Shown here: in pieces, positions 1 to 7,813 of the stretch
Position numbering within the stretch: the stretch's first letter is position 1
How the letters are laid out: each line of letters opens with the position of its first letter
Origin: Bacteroidota bacterium
GTDB taxonomy: Bacteria; Bacteroidota; Bacteroidia; Bacteroidales; JAAUTT01
Length of the DNA: 64,000 nt
Direction of reading: 5' to 3'
Assembly (NCBI GenBank): GCA_021779665.1
Contig: JAJYAG010000009.1
Span: 4,986 to 68,985 of the forward strand
Notes under the pieces: model-generated
What the model was told of the DNA's origin: nothing
The model's database searches: none
Seen by the model: only the letters and a program-made list of their open reading frames with translations
Translations under genes and position numbers: made by a program

Positions 1-268
1 CATAACCTTCGGTAACAAATACTACTGGAGCTTTTGGATCTCTGAAAAATAAAAACACCCGCTGTTTGAAACTTTCCAGTTCCTGTTTTTTATGATCAAC
101 CGGCTGCTGTACCATTAATATATAAGCTTCGGGAAAAAACGTATTTTCAATTTTGGTTATCTCAGCGTTACCAAGCTGTTTCAGTTTGGTAAAAAGCTCT
201 GTGTCCTGAGCTGTAAGTAACTGCACGGCCAGAATTAAAAGGCCGGCAAGCGTAAATAATTTTTTCAT
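1..268 (-). CDS. Secreted S37 (PS-10) family peptidase, N-terminal part
   Basis: Only the first 89 residues lie in the window; the gene runs off the left edge. The protein begins with a signal peptide (MKKLFTLAGLLILAVQLLTA, probable cleavage near residue 21). It continues with QPVDHK near residue 55, FKQRVF near 67 and VVFVTEGY at 82-89, the pattern I know from the N-terminus of Bacteroidota S37/PS-10 tripeptidyl aminopeptidases. The catalytic serine region is outside the window, so activity cannot be judged. The ATG at 268 is chosen because it gives the signal peptide and sits 39 bases after a good promoter. The family call rests on remembered motif similarity. Confidence 0.72.
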   Translation of the reverse strand, partial: MKKLFTLAGLLILAVQLLTAQDTELFTKLKQLGNAEITKIENTFFPEAYILMVQQPVDHKKQELESFKQRVFLFFRDPKAPVVFVTEGY

Positions 269-306
269 GGCAGACTGGTGAATGACAATATTTAAAAGAA
301 TAGCTG

Positions 307-337
307 CAAATTAAGCAATGGAATGATCAAAAACAAA
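307..337 (-). promoter_or_regulatory. Bacteroidota-type promoter for the S37 peptidase
   Basis: On the minus strand TTTG (334-337) is followed after exactly 19 bases by TTAATTTG (307-314), one base off the TAnnTTTG -7 consensus of the Bacteroidota primary sigma factor. It lies in the gap between the radical SAM stop and the peptidase start. Confidence 0.6.
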
Positions 338-345
338 GACAACCG

Positions 346-2007
346 TTATGAGACATTTTTATCCGGCAGAACGATCGTTGGCTTATCAGTTCCGGTGTAT
401 TCAATAATCAGCAGATCGGGCATTGGTTTCACCCGGTCATTTTTTACTAGTTCGTCGACCGAAAAATTTACCTGGTGTATTGCGTACCTGTATTTGTGAA
501 GATTGAGCTTTTGCTTTTCCACGATTGCGTTTCGCTCCTCATTGCCAATTTCCTGTAAAAACCTTGTGCCCGGTTTGACTTTGTAGCTTGTATAATAATC
601 CAAAGCTATCAATTCCTGCAAAATCTGGTCGGAAGGATAATGCTGAACCGCAAATTCTTGAAGCGTTAAATATATTTCAATTAAACCGTCGCTGGCCATG
701 TTAGTCCGTTGCTTTTGAAACAAACTCAAACCAAGCAGAAAGTCAAATATTGAATAATTCAGAGCAATGTATTTCAAAGTTTGCAGGGCGCGCTTTCTGT
801 TCCAGTAAATATCGAGCGTTTGCTCAACAGCTTCTATATTTTCAAGTTCTGTTTTACCCAGGTATTTACTTTCGATAATCTGGTAAGGCGGCAACGGATC
901 GAATTTATAATGATGCTTCTCACTATTATTGCGAATGGGTGTTCCTTTAAGAAACTTCAGAAAACCAAGCTGCAATTCGGGAGCAAAAAGTTTAAAAACT
1001 TCTTCGAAACTGTATTTGATGTCGGCAAAGTAGTCGTGCGGCAAACCGACAATCAGATCGAGGTGCATTTCAACTTTAGCTGAAACCGCATTAACAAAGG
1101 TCTTAATGTTCTCAAAGTTTTGTCTGCGCTTCACTTCCTGGTTCGATCGCGAATTTAAAGTCTGTATCCCTATCTCGAACCGGAAAAGTCCTTTGGGAAC
1201 ATTTTGCTTTATAAAATCAATGAACTCTGGCTGAATTATATCTGCCTTAATTTCGAACTGGAATATGTTACCCGGCTTATGATTTTCCAGGATAAACCTT
1301 AATATTGAAATTGCAAAATCGGGCCGCGCGTTAAAAGTCCGATCGAGAAACTTAATGGTTTTGCCATGCTCCATCAGGTAAAGCAGGTTCGACTGGATGG
1401 TTTCCATTCGAAAAAAACGCAATTTATTGTCGAGACCGGCCAGACAAAATTCGCAACAATTGGGACACCCGCGCGAAGCTTCAATATATGAAATTTTGGT
1501 GTTAAGTTCTTCGGCAGCAATGCTTTGGTATGGATTTATATTTTGTAAGAGTTGCAGATTAATTGACTCCGACAAATGATTTTGAACTACATCCTCTCCT
1601 ATTTTCCAAACCAATGAGGGAACTTTACCAAAATCAGGAAATTCTTTTAAGAAAGATGTAAATGGAATTTCGCCTTCTCCCAAGATTATAAAATCTACCT
1701 CCGGTAAAGCTATTATGTCTTTCCATTCATAAGAAACTTCCGGTCCGCCGAGTAATATTTTACACGAAGCATTCCGCTGTTTGATCCGTTTTGCTATATC
1801 AAGCGTTTGGGTTATATTCCAGATATAACAACTGAAAGCAACCAATTCGAATTTGCTGCAATAATCAGCAATCTCATCAGGATTATCCTTAAGATTAAAT
1901 TCCCTGACGTTTAAACCTGTATGGACTTTATTGAGCTCGTACAACAATCGTATAGCCAGGTTCTGATGGATATATTTCGAGTTTATTGTAGTTAAGAGAA
2001 CTTTCAT
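346..2007 (-). CDS. B12-binding-domain radical SAM protein (DUF4080 type)
   Basis: 553 residues. Residues 1-125 form a cobalamin-binding-like Rossmann domain (LLGGPEVSYEW near 85, ILGEGE near 108). A radical SAM core follows, with the [4Fe-4S] motif CxxxCxxC at C181, C185 and C188 within GCPNCCEFC. The C-terminal 150 residues resemble the DUF4080 extension. Proteins of this architecture are common in Bacteroidota and Firmicutes, usually with unknown substrate; tRNA or metabolite methylthiolation and methylation have been suggested by analogy only. Both flanking genes are also on the minus strand, but a terminator upstream and a promoter downstream make it look monocistronic. The start at 2007 gives a normal MKVLLTTINS beginning. 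Confidence 0.85.
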   Translation of the reverse strand: MKVLLTTINSKYIHQNLAIRLLYELNKVHTGLNVREFNLKDNPDEIADYCSKFELVAFSCYIWNITQTLDIAKRIKQRNASCKILLGGPEVSYEWKDIIALPEVDFIILGEGEIPFTSFLKEFPDFGKVPSLVWKIGEDVVQNHLSESINLQLLQNINPYQSIAAEELNTKISYIEASRGCPNCCEFCLAGLDNKLRFFRMETIQSNLLYLMEHGKTIKFLDRTFNARPDFAISILRFILENHKPGNIFQFEIKADIIQPEFIDFIKQNVPKGLFRFEIGIQTLNSRSNQEVKRRQNFENIKTFVNAVSAKVEMHLDLIVGLPHDYFADIKYSFEEVFKLFAPELQLGFLKFLKGTPIRNNSEKHHYKFDPLPPYQIIESKYLGKTELENIEAVEQTLDIYWNRKRALQTLKYIALNYSIFDFLLGLSLFQKQRTNMASDGLIEIYLTLQEFAVQHYPSDQILQELIALDYYTSYKVKPGTRFLQEIGNEERNAIVEKQKLNLHKYRYAIHQVNFSVDELVKNDRVKPMPDLLIIEYTGTDKPTIVLPDKNVS

Positions 2008-2069
2008 AGATATTCAACGGAAAAATTGCAGAAGAACTATATAATTAGATTCCTCGCACAAAATAAGTG

Positions 2070-2119
2070 AAAAAAGAAACACTCCTGTCAGATCACATTA
2101 AAAACCCTCAGGAGTGTTT
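2070..2119 (-). terminator. Rho-independent terminator after the MlaEFD operon
   Basis: An 11-bp perfect stem, AAACACTCCTG (2077-2087) with CAGGAGTGTTT (2109-2119), is followed on the minus strand by a run of six T. It lies 40 bases past the MlaD-like stop and ends that operon. Confidence 0.85.
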
Positions 2120-2158
2120 GGGAATAATTAATCATTCTCCCTTCAAAGAGATAACATC

Positions 2159-2896
2159 TTATTTTCGCCTCTTTTTAGTTTTCGAAGTTGAATCCTTTGC
2201 AGCTTCATTCTCCTTTTGCTGCTCCTGTTTGGCTTTTTCCTTTTTGCGGAAGAACCCTCTGAGCAGAATATTGCTTTTGGCAGCTTCCATGTTTTCCTGG
2301 AAACCCTGGGTCCCTTTTTTAACATTTGTGACGGTCTGGTCTACATCCTTAGCAAAGGAGCTGTCCATAAACAATTTACCAACAGTTCCCTTCCCTGAAC
2401 TAATGGATTGGGTAATTTTTGAAAAATCTTCAGTGATAACAGCTGCATTTTCAATGGTTGTTTTCAGGTTTTTGAGAATATCGTCCATGTTTATTGGTGC
2501 GGTTGTGGCAATAAAAGCATTGCTCTTCACTATCCTGCCTGAGCTTCCGGGAGTAATAATCAGAATTTTATTTCCCATAATACCTTCGGACCCAATAACA
2601 GCCCGCGAGTCGGATTTTATAAATTTCTTGACATCCTGTTGAATCTGCATATCTACTCTAACGGAAGTATCGTTAAGAATAGTGATATTATCAATAATCC
2701 CAACGTTAATGCCCGCAAATCGCACATTATTTCCTGGTTGCAAGCCGCTCACATCTTTAAAAACTGCCCGCAAACCAAAGGTGGTATCAAAAAGGTTTTG
2801 CTTTTTCCCAACAAAATAAATTCCGATGATAAAGAGCAATATTCCAAGAGTAACAAATACCCCAAGCTTTAATTTATTCCCCGTTTGTGTTTTCAT
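2159..2896 (-). CDS. mlaD: MlaD-like MCE domain protein
   Basis: From the ATG at 2896 the product is 245 residues. One transmembrane anchor lies near residues 8-28 and is followed by an MCE domain near 35-115 (AVFKDVSGLQPGNNVRFAG is the typical start). The tail is charged, Lys/Glu-rich and probably coiled coil. MCE proteins form hexameric periplasmic rings that shuttle phospholipid between the membranes. An upstream in-frame start at 2932 would overlap the ATPase gene by 25 bases and add residues before the anchor; 2896, 11 bases after the ATPase stop, is more natural. It is the last gene of the operon. Transport direction and cargo cannot be read from the sequence. Confidence 0.85.
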   Translation of the reverse strand: MKTQTGNKLKLGVFVTLGILLFIIGIYFVGKKQNLFDTTFGLRAVFKDVSGLQPGNNVRFAGINVGIIDNITILNDTSVRVDMQIQQDVKKFIKSDSRAVIGSEGIMGNKILIITPGSSGRIVKSNAFIATTAPINMDDILKNLKTTIENAAVITEDFSKITQSISSGKGTVGKLFMDSSFAKDVDQTVTNVKKGTQGFQENMEAAKSNILLRGFFRKKEKAKQEQQKENEAAKDSTSKTKKRRK

Positions 2897-2907
2897 ACCT
2901 TTACTTT

Positions 2908-3684
2908 TTATTGAAAAAACGAACGAACCCACGGGTCGTCGGCATTTTCAAGTTCATTATAAGTACCTTCCGCAACACAGTAACCGTCTTTAAAAACCAC
3001 AATCCGGTTGGCTGTTATGCGGGCGCATTGCATGTCGTGTGTAATAATAATTGAGGAGGTTTTATTTTTCTTCTGAACTTCAAGAATAAGTTTACTGATA
3101 TCTTTTGCCGTTACCGGATCGAGTCCGGTTGTAGGTTCGTCGTAAAGAATTATCTCGGGCTTGAGAATGAGGGTTCGGGCCAGGCCCAATCTTTTTCGCA
3201 TTCCGCCTGATAACTCGGCAGGCATTTTATCAATAGCTTTCGACAAACCCACACTTTTCAGTGCCTCAAGCACCAGGTTCTCCTTATCCTGAGCTGAGAG
3301 CTTTTTCTGATCGCGCAAAGGGAATTCAAGATTTTCGCGCACAGTCATTGAGTCGTAAAGAGCGGCACTCTGAAAAAGAAATCCAATTTTTTTGCGCAAA
3401 ACATTCAGCTCATCATTCGATATAGCCGAAACATCGTTCCCCAGTATAACCAGTTTACCTTCGTCGGGCTCAATAAGCTGCACGAGACATTTAATCAGAA
3501 CCGACTTGCCGGATCCCGATTTACCCAATACCACCAGGTTCTCACCTTTGCGTACAGTAAGGTTTACATCTTTCAAAACATGTAAGTCGCCAAACGATTT
3601 TTTTAAATGCTGAATTTCAACAGCAAAATCATCATTCACCGATGTCCTTTTCTCCGGAACAGCAACTTCAGTATTTCGATCCAT
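2908..3684 (-). CDS. mlaF: MlaF-like ABC transporter ATPase
   Basis: 258 residues with every ABC ATPase signature: Walker A GKSGSGKS near 54-61, signature LSGGMRKR, Walker B ILYDEPTTGLDP and an H-loop histidine in IIITHD. LSGGM, rather than LSGGQ, is typical of the MlaF/Mkl group that works with MlaE permeases. About 20 extra residues precede the domain. The start overlaps the permease stop as TGATG, indicating translational coupling. It should energise the neighbouring permease for lipid transport at the inner membrane. Confidence 0.9.
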   Translation of the reverse strand: MDRNTEVAVPEKRTSVNDDFAVEIQHLKKSFGDLHVLKDVNLTVRKGENLVVLGKSGSGKSVLIKCLVQLIEPDEGKLVILGNDVSAISNDELNVLRKKIGFLFQSAALYDSMTVRENLEFPLRDQKKLSAQDKENLVLEALKSVGLSKAIDKMPAELSGGMRKRLGLARTLILKPEIILYDEPTTGLDPVTAKDISKLILEVQKKNKTSSIIITHDMQCARITANRIVVFKDGYCVAEGTYNELENADDPWVRSFFQ

Positions 3685-4505
3685 CAGTAAGAAAATAAAC
3701 TTGTAATTTGAACTGCCATGAGGTCAATGATGAAAATCAGAAGGGAGGCGATTACCACTGACGAATTAGCGGAATAACCAACACCCTCAGTTCCATTTTC
3801 GGCATTATACCCCTTGTAAGTACCAATAATTCCAATGGCAAAACCAAAAAAGAATGTTTTAATAAATGCCGGGAAGATGTCCATAAATTCGACCTTTTCG
3901 AATACCTGAACTATAAATAACCTGAAACTGATATCGCCATAAAGATTAACGCCTATGTAGGACCCAAAAATCCCTATGGCATCGGCAAAAACTGCAAGAA
4001 CGGGAATCATAAGCATGGAAGCAACAACCCGGGTAACCACCAGATATTTGAACGGATTTGTACCCGAAACTTCCATAGCGTCAATTTGTTCTGTTACTTT
4101 CATTGAAGCAAGCTCTGCTCCAATTCCTGAGCCCGACTTGCCGGCACATATCAGCGCTGTTATTACCGGACCGATTTCCCTGATGAGAGACACGCCCACC
4201 ATGGCAGGTAGCCAGGCTTCGGCACCAAAATTCTTTAAAGTAGGTTGCGACTGCATGGTTAAAACCAAACCCATAATAAAACCTGTGATTGCTACCAGGG
4301 GAAGAGAATTATATCCAATTTTATAAGACTGTTTGGCCGTTTCGCTAAATTCGAACCCTTTACGAAACAGTTGCCTGAAAAATTCAAAGCTGAAGGAAGT
4401 AATAAGCGAAACCTCTAAAAAGAAGCTCTTCAGATGCCTGAAAGGTATTTTGGGAGTTTTCTCCGAAATCTCGTCTTCACTATCGTACAGGTTATGCCGT
4501 GCCAT
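3684..4505 (-). CDS. mlaE: MlaE-family ABC transporter permease
   Basis: 273 residues with five or six hydrophobic segments and the MlaE-family core, visible as GLVLTMQSQPTLKNFGAE near residue 80 and SLIREIGPVITALICAGKSG near 105, then SMKVTEQIDAMEVSG. It is the inner-membrane permease of the lipid transport system. The start lies within the end of the AI-2E gene (14-base overlap) and the stop overlaps the ATPase start by one base, so the three genes are surely one transcript. No separate MlaB or MlaC gene is adjacent, which is usual for this phylum. Confidence 0.9.
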   Translation of the reverse strand: MARHNLYDSEDEISEKTPKIPFRHLKSFFLEVSLITSFSFEFFRQLFRKGFEFSETAKQSYKIGYNSLPLVAITGFIMGLVLTMQSQPTLKNFGAEAWLPAMVGVSLIREIGPVITALICAGKSGSGIGAELASMKVTEQIDAMEVSGTNPFKYLVVTRVVASMLMIPVLAVFADAIGIFGSYIGVNLYGDISFRLFIVQVFEKVEFMDIFPAFIKTFFFGFAIGIIGTYKGYNAENGTEGVGYSANSSVVIASLLIFIIDLMAVQITSLFSY

Positions 4506-5610
4506 GCTTCTTCCGGAATTTAAACTTTTTTAAATAATTGAACTTATTACCCGACACCGGCATGGAATCCCCAAGCAAAAAACCCCATGGCTGCAGAGGT
4601 TCCACTCTATCGCAAATCACTTTTACAAGGGCAATAAGAGGTATAGATAAAAACATACCGGGAATTCCCCACAGAGCACCTCCTGCAATAACGGCCATAA
4701 TGGAAACAAAAGCATTCAGCTTTACCTTGGATCCGATAATTTTAGGAACCAGAAAATTATTATCGATAAACTGAATAACAAGGTAGTTAATTAAAACAAA
4801 GAGAGCGTATGACGGATGATCCTTGGTTACAAGAGCTACAATCATATAAAGCAATGCTGTAATTATGGCTCCCAGGTAAGGAATAACGTTAAGCAATCCA
4901 CCCATCAGTCCTAACAAGAGCGCATATTCAATTCCTAAAATAAAAAGACCAATTGAATTCAGTGTTGCAACTATTCCTGTTTCAATTATCAATCCTATCA
5001 GGTAATTTTTAATAATATCCTGGGTAACAGGTAAAATTTCGTTTAACTCTGAGCGGTGCTGTTTTCCGAAGACATCGTGCAAAAAACCAACAATGATAGG
5101 TTGATAATACAACATCATAAAGACATACACCGGAATCAGGAAAATTCCAACAAGTGTATTGCTCATGGTAGAAATTGTATATCCTATGACTGCTCCGCTT
5201 TTATTTAGCAAATCCTTTTCAAGGTCGGACAGCCATACCTGAAAACCATGAGGACTTGTATTTAACATACCGGCACCCCAGTTCACAAAACCGGTGGTGA
5301 GCGATTTTACTTTTTCGATCAGGGTTGGAAAGGTATCGACAAAGTTGCTGAACTGACTGAAAAATACAATACTAAAAGCAAGCAGAATTAAAATTGCCGG
5401 TATAACGGTAAGCATTACTGCCAGAATACGCGAAATGCCCCGGCCCTGGAGCCTGTTTACAACCGAACTCAGCATAATGGAAAAAAGGCCTGCAAAAGTC
5501 AGCGGAATTAAGAAATCGCGCGCCACATACAGCAAGCCTATAAGACCACAAAGCCCCAATATATATAAAGGGGCTTTAGGTACAGAGGTATGATTATCGG
5601 CAGAATTCAT
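4492..5610 (-). CDS. AI-2E family transporter (TqsA/PerM-like permease)
   Basis: 372 residues, about eight transmembrane segments, with the family hallmark GLLNVIPYLGAI near residue 240 and FLVPKIIGSKVKLNAFVS near 290. Members export or exchange small molecules, and some act as Na+/H+ antiporters; the AI-2 role of the founder cannot be assumed here. The start overlaps the stop of the upstream 134-residue gene by four bases (ATGA) and the stop overlaps the permease start by 14 bases. This tight coupling to the MlaEFD set suggests co-expression for envelope maintenance, which is an inference. Confidence 0.87.
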   Translation of the reverse strand: MNSADNHTSVPKAPLYILGLCGLIGLLYVARDFLIPLTFAGLFSIMLSSVVNRLQGRGISRILAVMLTVIPAILILLAFSIVFFSQFSNFVDTFPTLIEKVKSLTTGFVNWGAGMLNTSPHGFQVWLSDLEKDLLNKSGAVIGYTISTMSNTLVGIFLIPVYVFMMLYYQPIIVGFLHDVFGKQHRSELNEILPVTQDIIKNYLIGLIIETGIVATLNSIGLFILGIEYALLLGLMGGLLNVIPYLGAIITALLYMIVALVTKDHPSYALFVLINYLVIQFIDNNFLVPKIIGSKVKLNAFVSIMAVIAGGALWGIPGMFLSIPLIALVKVICDRVEPLQPWGFLLGDSMPVSGNKFNYLKKFKFRKKHGTA

Positions 5611-6011
5611 CCATTAACAGAACCGGTTTCCATTTTTTGTCTGTAAAAAACACGATGCAACAAACCGGAACCAATGGTTTTTATAGTGTCGGCATGTCGC
5701 GAAACAAAGTTCGAGATAACCATCTGAGCCAATCCGCCGGCAAAATTCCGGAGAACATTTCCAGATTTTCGTACAATTAGTTTTTTGGTTATCAAACCGG
5801 TAGTTAATCCAAGCGTGGAACCTATGACATTTTCGGCCATGTGAGGCGTACTCAAAAATTCGCGGTAAGTTGCTCTGAGGAGATTGATTGGTTTAAGACT
5901 ATCGAACGCATCATTGAGGTTATCTTTAAAATCAACCCATTGTTCTCTTTGCTTGTACTCCAGTTTGGCAATAACTTCTTTAAGTTCGGAAGTAGAGGTT
6001 ACTTTCTGCAT
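5607..6011 (-). CDS. Unknown protein between holin-like and AI-2E genes
   Basis: 134 residues, no family recognised with confidence. The N-terminal 45 residues are charged and helical (VIAKLEYKQREQWVDFKDNLNDAF), suitable for a coiled coil. The middle, 60-110, is Gly/Ala/Val-rich with amphipathic character (GSTLGLTTGLITKKLIV), perhaps a membrane-associated helix pair. It starts two bases after the stop of the holin-like gene and overlaps the AI-2E start. The arrangement of a small charged helical protein beside a DUF1469-type protein resembles YqjD-YqjE pairs, but sequence similarity is not evident. Confidence 0.75.
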   Translation of the reverse strand: MQKVTSTSELKEVIAKLEYKQREQWVDFKDNLNDAFDSLKPINLLRATYREFLSTPHMAENVIGSTLGLTTGLITKKLIVRKSGNVLRNFAGGLAQMVISNFVSRHADTIKTIGSGLLHRVFYRQKMETGSVNG

Positions 6012-6013
6012 AA

Positions 6014-6361
6014 TCAGTCTTTTTTAAAGATTTGTTTAAGAATAATACTACTCACTAACCTTTTAATGCTTTGTCCGAATAAAAAATAGAAAGCCAGGGC
6101 ACAAAGCGCGTAAAATGCCGAAACGATCAGGAAACCCAGATACATCTTATTCAAAGCCTCTCCCAGCCAAATTGATACCCCAATGCTTAGCATTATTATA
6201 AATAAAACACCAATAAAAAAAACGGTGACATTAAGTACCACTGTCGATGCTACAAAAGTTGCTTTGTCAAGGGCTTTGTATTTTAAAAGTTCTATACTGG
6301 TTCTTCCGAAATCTTCGGCACTTTCTATCAAGGATTCAAGTACATTTTCTTTTCCTTCCAT
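6014..6361 (-). CDS. Phage-holin-superfamily (DUF1469/YqjE-like) membrane protein
   Basis: 115 residues. A charged N-terminus (VLESLIESAEDFGRTSIELLKYKALDK) precedes two strong transmembrane helices near 38-62 and 70-95, the plan of the Phage_holin_3_6 (DUF1469) family. Such proteins are found in cellular envelope-stress operons and are not evidence of a prophage. It is the first gene of the six-gene operon ending at MlaD, and a terminator at 6405-6441 separates it from the gene upstream. No clear promoter consensus was found in the 50 bases before the start. Confidence 0.78.
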   Translation of the reverse strand: MEGKENVLESLIESAEDFGRTSIELLKYKALDKATFVASTVVLNVTVFFIGVLFIIMLSIGVSIWLGEALNKMYLGFLIVSAFYALCALAFYFLFGQSIKRLVSSIILKQIFKKD

Positions 6362-6404
6362 ATATATAGTTTTAGGAGTTAATCCTTAAGCACGGGGAGG
6401 TCGC

Positions 6405-6441
6405 ATAAAAAAGCAATAGGTTGTTGACAGGCAACAACCTA
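6405..6441 (-). terminator. Terminator between the sigma-factor unit and the lipid-transport operon
   Basis: A 10-bp perfect stem, TAGGTTGTTG (6417-6426) and CAACAACCTA (6432-6441), has a five-base loop. On the minus strand it is followed by TTGC and then six T. Confidence 0.8.
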
Positions 6442-6497
6442 CGCTTATAATTGCCTATAACGATTTTTGGAAAATTACCAATAACGCTTTTTGATAA

Positions 6498-6761
6498 TCA
6501 ATTTACCGTTTCACTCCCGATAATTTTTACCAGGTCCAGCATTGAATGAGCCTCACTTCCATTAAAAATAACCTTATCCGATTCAAAATCGAAACCGGAA
6601 AACCGAAGTTTAACGCTCTCGTATGCCTTCATTTTAGTTGGGTAGAAATTTTCCTTTTTCTCTCTGGATTCCTGTATATCACCTTTCGAAGAAAAATATG
6701 TATTGGTGTTTGCTACCCAACCTCCTTCAATATTCGATACTGTAACTACATATATTGCCAT
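6498..6761 (-). CDS. Small unknown protein after the ECF sigma factor
   Basis: 87 residues from the ATG at 6761; a TTG at 6803 would give 101 residues and overlap the sigma gene by 11 bases, but the ATG gives a cleaner MAIYVVTVSN start. The product looks like a soluble alpha/beta protein with a strand-rich beginning (MAIYVVTVSNIEGGWV) and no signal peptide or membrane segment. I recognise no family. It sits where an anti-sigma factor often lies, 31 bases downstream of the sigma gene and before a terminator, but shows none of the usual anti-sigma features (no zinc motif, no membrane helix). Confidence 0.65.
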   Translation of the reverse strand: MAIYVVTVSNIEGGWVANTNTYFSSKGDIQESREKKENFYPTKMKAYESVKLRFSGFDFESDKVIFNGSEAHSMLDLVKIIGSETVN

Positions 6762-6792
6762 CTTCGTAAGATTTTCAGTTAAAAACCTGGCA

Positions 6793-7290
6793 CTAACTTG
6801 CAATCATGCTCATTAGTTTTTTCCGGGCAAAAAATATCCGGCTTTTCACCGTCCCTATCTTCAAATTCAGTTTTCGTGCAATTTCCTTGTATTTAAACCC
6901 TTCAACATGCATATTGAATGGTATTTTATAAACGTCCTCGATAGTGTCGATCATTCGTACTATCTCGTTTATTTCGGAGTATGAACTGGCGGGCTGAACC
7001 ATATCTTTTTGATAGTCCATTACAGCAATATCAGGGCCTTTGTCGTCGAAAGCCTTACGGTATAAACTTTTCCGACGGTAATGGTTTATGTATGTATTTT
7101 TCATGATGGTTGAAGTCCATGCAAAAAGATTAGTGTCATCACGAAATTTTTCTTTCGCCTTCATGGCCTTTAAAAACGTTTCCTGCAACAAATCCTGTGC
7201 ATCTTCTTCATTTGTTGTAAAATTAAAAGCTATATAGCTCAGTTTATCCCTTAAGGAAACTAATTGTTTATTGAAGTCTGCTGTGTCCAT
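6793..7290 (-). CDS. ECF-type RNA polymerase sigma factor
   Basis: 165 residues. Region 2 is at about 12-80 (DAQDLLQETFLKAM is the core-binding helix; FAWTSTIMKNTYINHYRR is region 2.3-2.4). Region 4 is at about 110-160, ending with the helix-turn-helix YKEIARKLNLKIGTVKSRIFFARKKL. It should direct RNA polymerase to a specific regulon. No recognisable anti-sigma gene is adjacent; the next gene downstream is an unknown 87-residue protein. The ATG at 7290 is the natural start. The target promoters cannot be deduced from the window. Confidence 0.92.
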   Translation of the reverse strand: MDTADFNKQLVSLRDKLSYIAFNFTTNEEDAQDLLQETFLKAMKAKEKFRDDTNLFAWTSTIMKNTYINHYRRKSLYRKAFDDKGPDIAVMDYQKDMVQPASSYSEINEIVRMIDTIEDVYKIPFNMHVEGFKYKEIARKLNLKIGTVKSRIFFARKKLMSMIAS

Positions 7291-7349
7291 GTACTTAAAT
7301 CTAGATTGAATATTTAAAAACTTTTAGGCTGTTGTGGGAACCCTGAAGG

Positions 7350-7383
7350 AAATACTGCCTGGCCTCAACTCCAGACAGTATTT
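7350..7383 (-). terminator. Hairpin after the 38-residue gene
   Basis: Arms at 7350-7362 and 7371-7383 pair in 12 of 13 positions around an eight-base loop. The hairpin follows the minus-strand small gene by 23 bases. The T run is better on the plus strand (TTTTT) than on the minus strand, but no plus-strand gene precedes it, so I assign it to the small gene. Confidence 0.5.
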
Positions 7384-7405
7384 TTAAATTCAAATTATAT
7401 AAGGA

Positions 7406-7522
7406 CTACTTCTTGGATTGCCCTTTTTCTGTTTTTCCACTCTGATTCCCTTTATTACCGCCTTGCTTGGAGGCTCCTTTGTCTGAACCGGAAGATTTTC
7501 CGGTTTCTTTAGATTGTGCCAT
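7406..7522 (-). CDS. 38-residue hydrophilic low-complexity protein
   Basis: A complete frame from an ATG at 7522 to TAG at 7406. The product, MAQSKETGKSSGSDKGASKQ followed by GGNKGNQSGKTEKGQSKK, consists almost entirely of Lys, Gly, Ser, Gln and Asn. It should be disordered, strongly basic and possibly nucleic-acid associated. The start has AAACAG seven bases upstream but no strong ribosome site, and a hairpin follows the stop. The biased composition and bounded transcription context favour a real gene. I recognise no family; it recalls small stress-induced KGG-type proteins only in composition. Confidence 0.6.
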   Translation of the reverse strand: MAQSKETGKSSGSDKGASKQGGNKGNQSGKTEKGQSKK

Positions 7523-7813
7523 AAATTTCTGTTTTAAGGTTTCATGGTAATAATAATGGGAATATCGTACCTAAACCTTATAGCTTTAATACACAATATT
7601 ATAGTATAATTTAGAAGGGGAATGTTGTTGCTATATTTCTCCAAAGTGGGGCAAACTGTCAACAGTCGGTAGTGAGTTGGGTATAAAATATCAGGTTGGA
7701 TAGTAATTAAACAAAGCTGAAATGGAAATGCACTTTCAAACCAATAAAAAATAATGCAAATTTTTGAAAATGTGTGGAACATAATTTGAAAAACAGGTGC
7801 TAAAACTTACCGG
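7523..7813. other. Gene-free stretch of 291 bases
   Basis: AT-rich spacer between the divergent 38-residue gene and the BrkB-like gene. I see no RNA gene or strong promoter. A loose -7-like ATAATTTG lies at 7781-7788. An open frame on the minus strand here has protein-unlike composition and is rejected. Confidence 0.5.

Noticed and set aside
2067-2642. Long plus-strand open frame of 191 residues
   Set aside because: It lies antisense to the well-supported MlaD-like gene and has no recognisable domain or start context.
6014-6361. Holin-like protein as a sign of prophage
   Set aside because: The DUF1469-type holin superfamily is common in cellular operons, and no phage structural or lysis gene is nearby.
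7534-7782. Minus-strand open frame of 82 residues in a gene-free stretch
   Set aside because: The product is a patchwork of Ile/Cys/Tyr/Phe with no domain, signal or start context; it looks like random AT-rich sequence.
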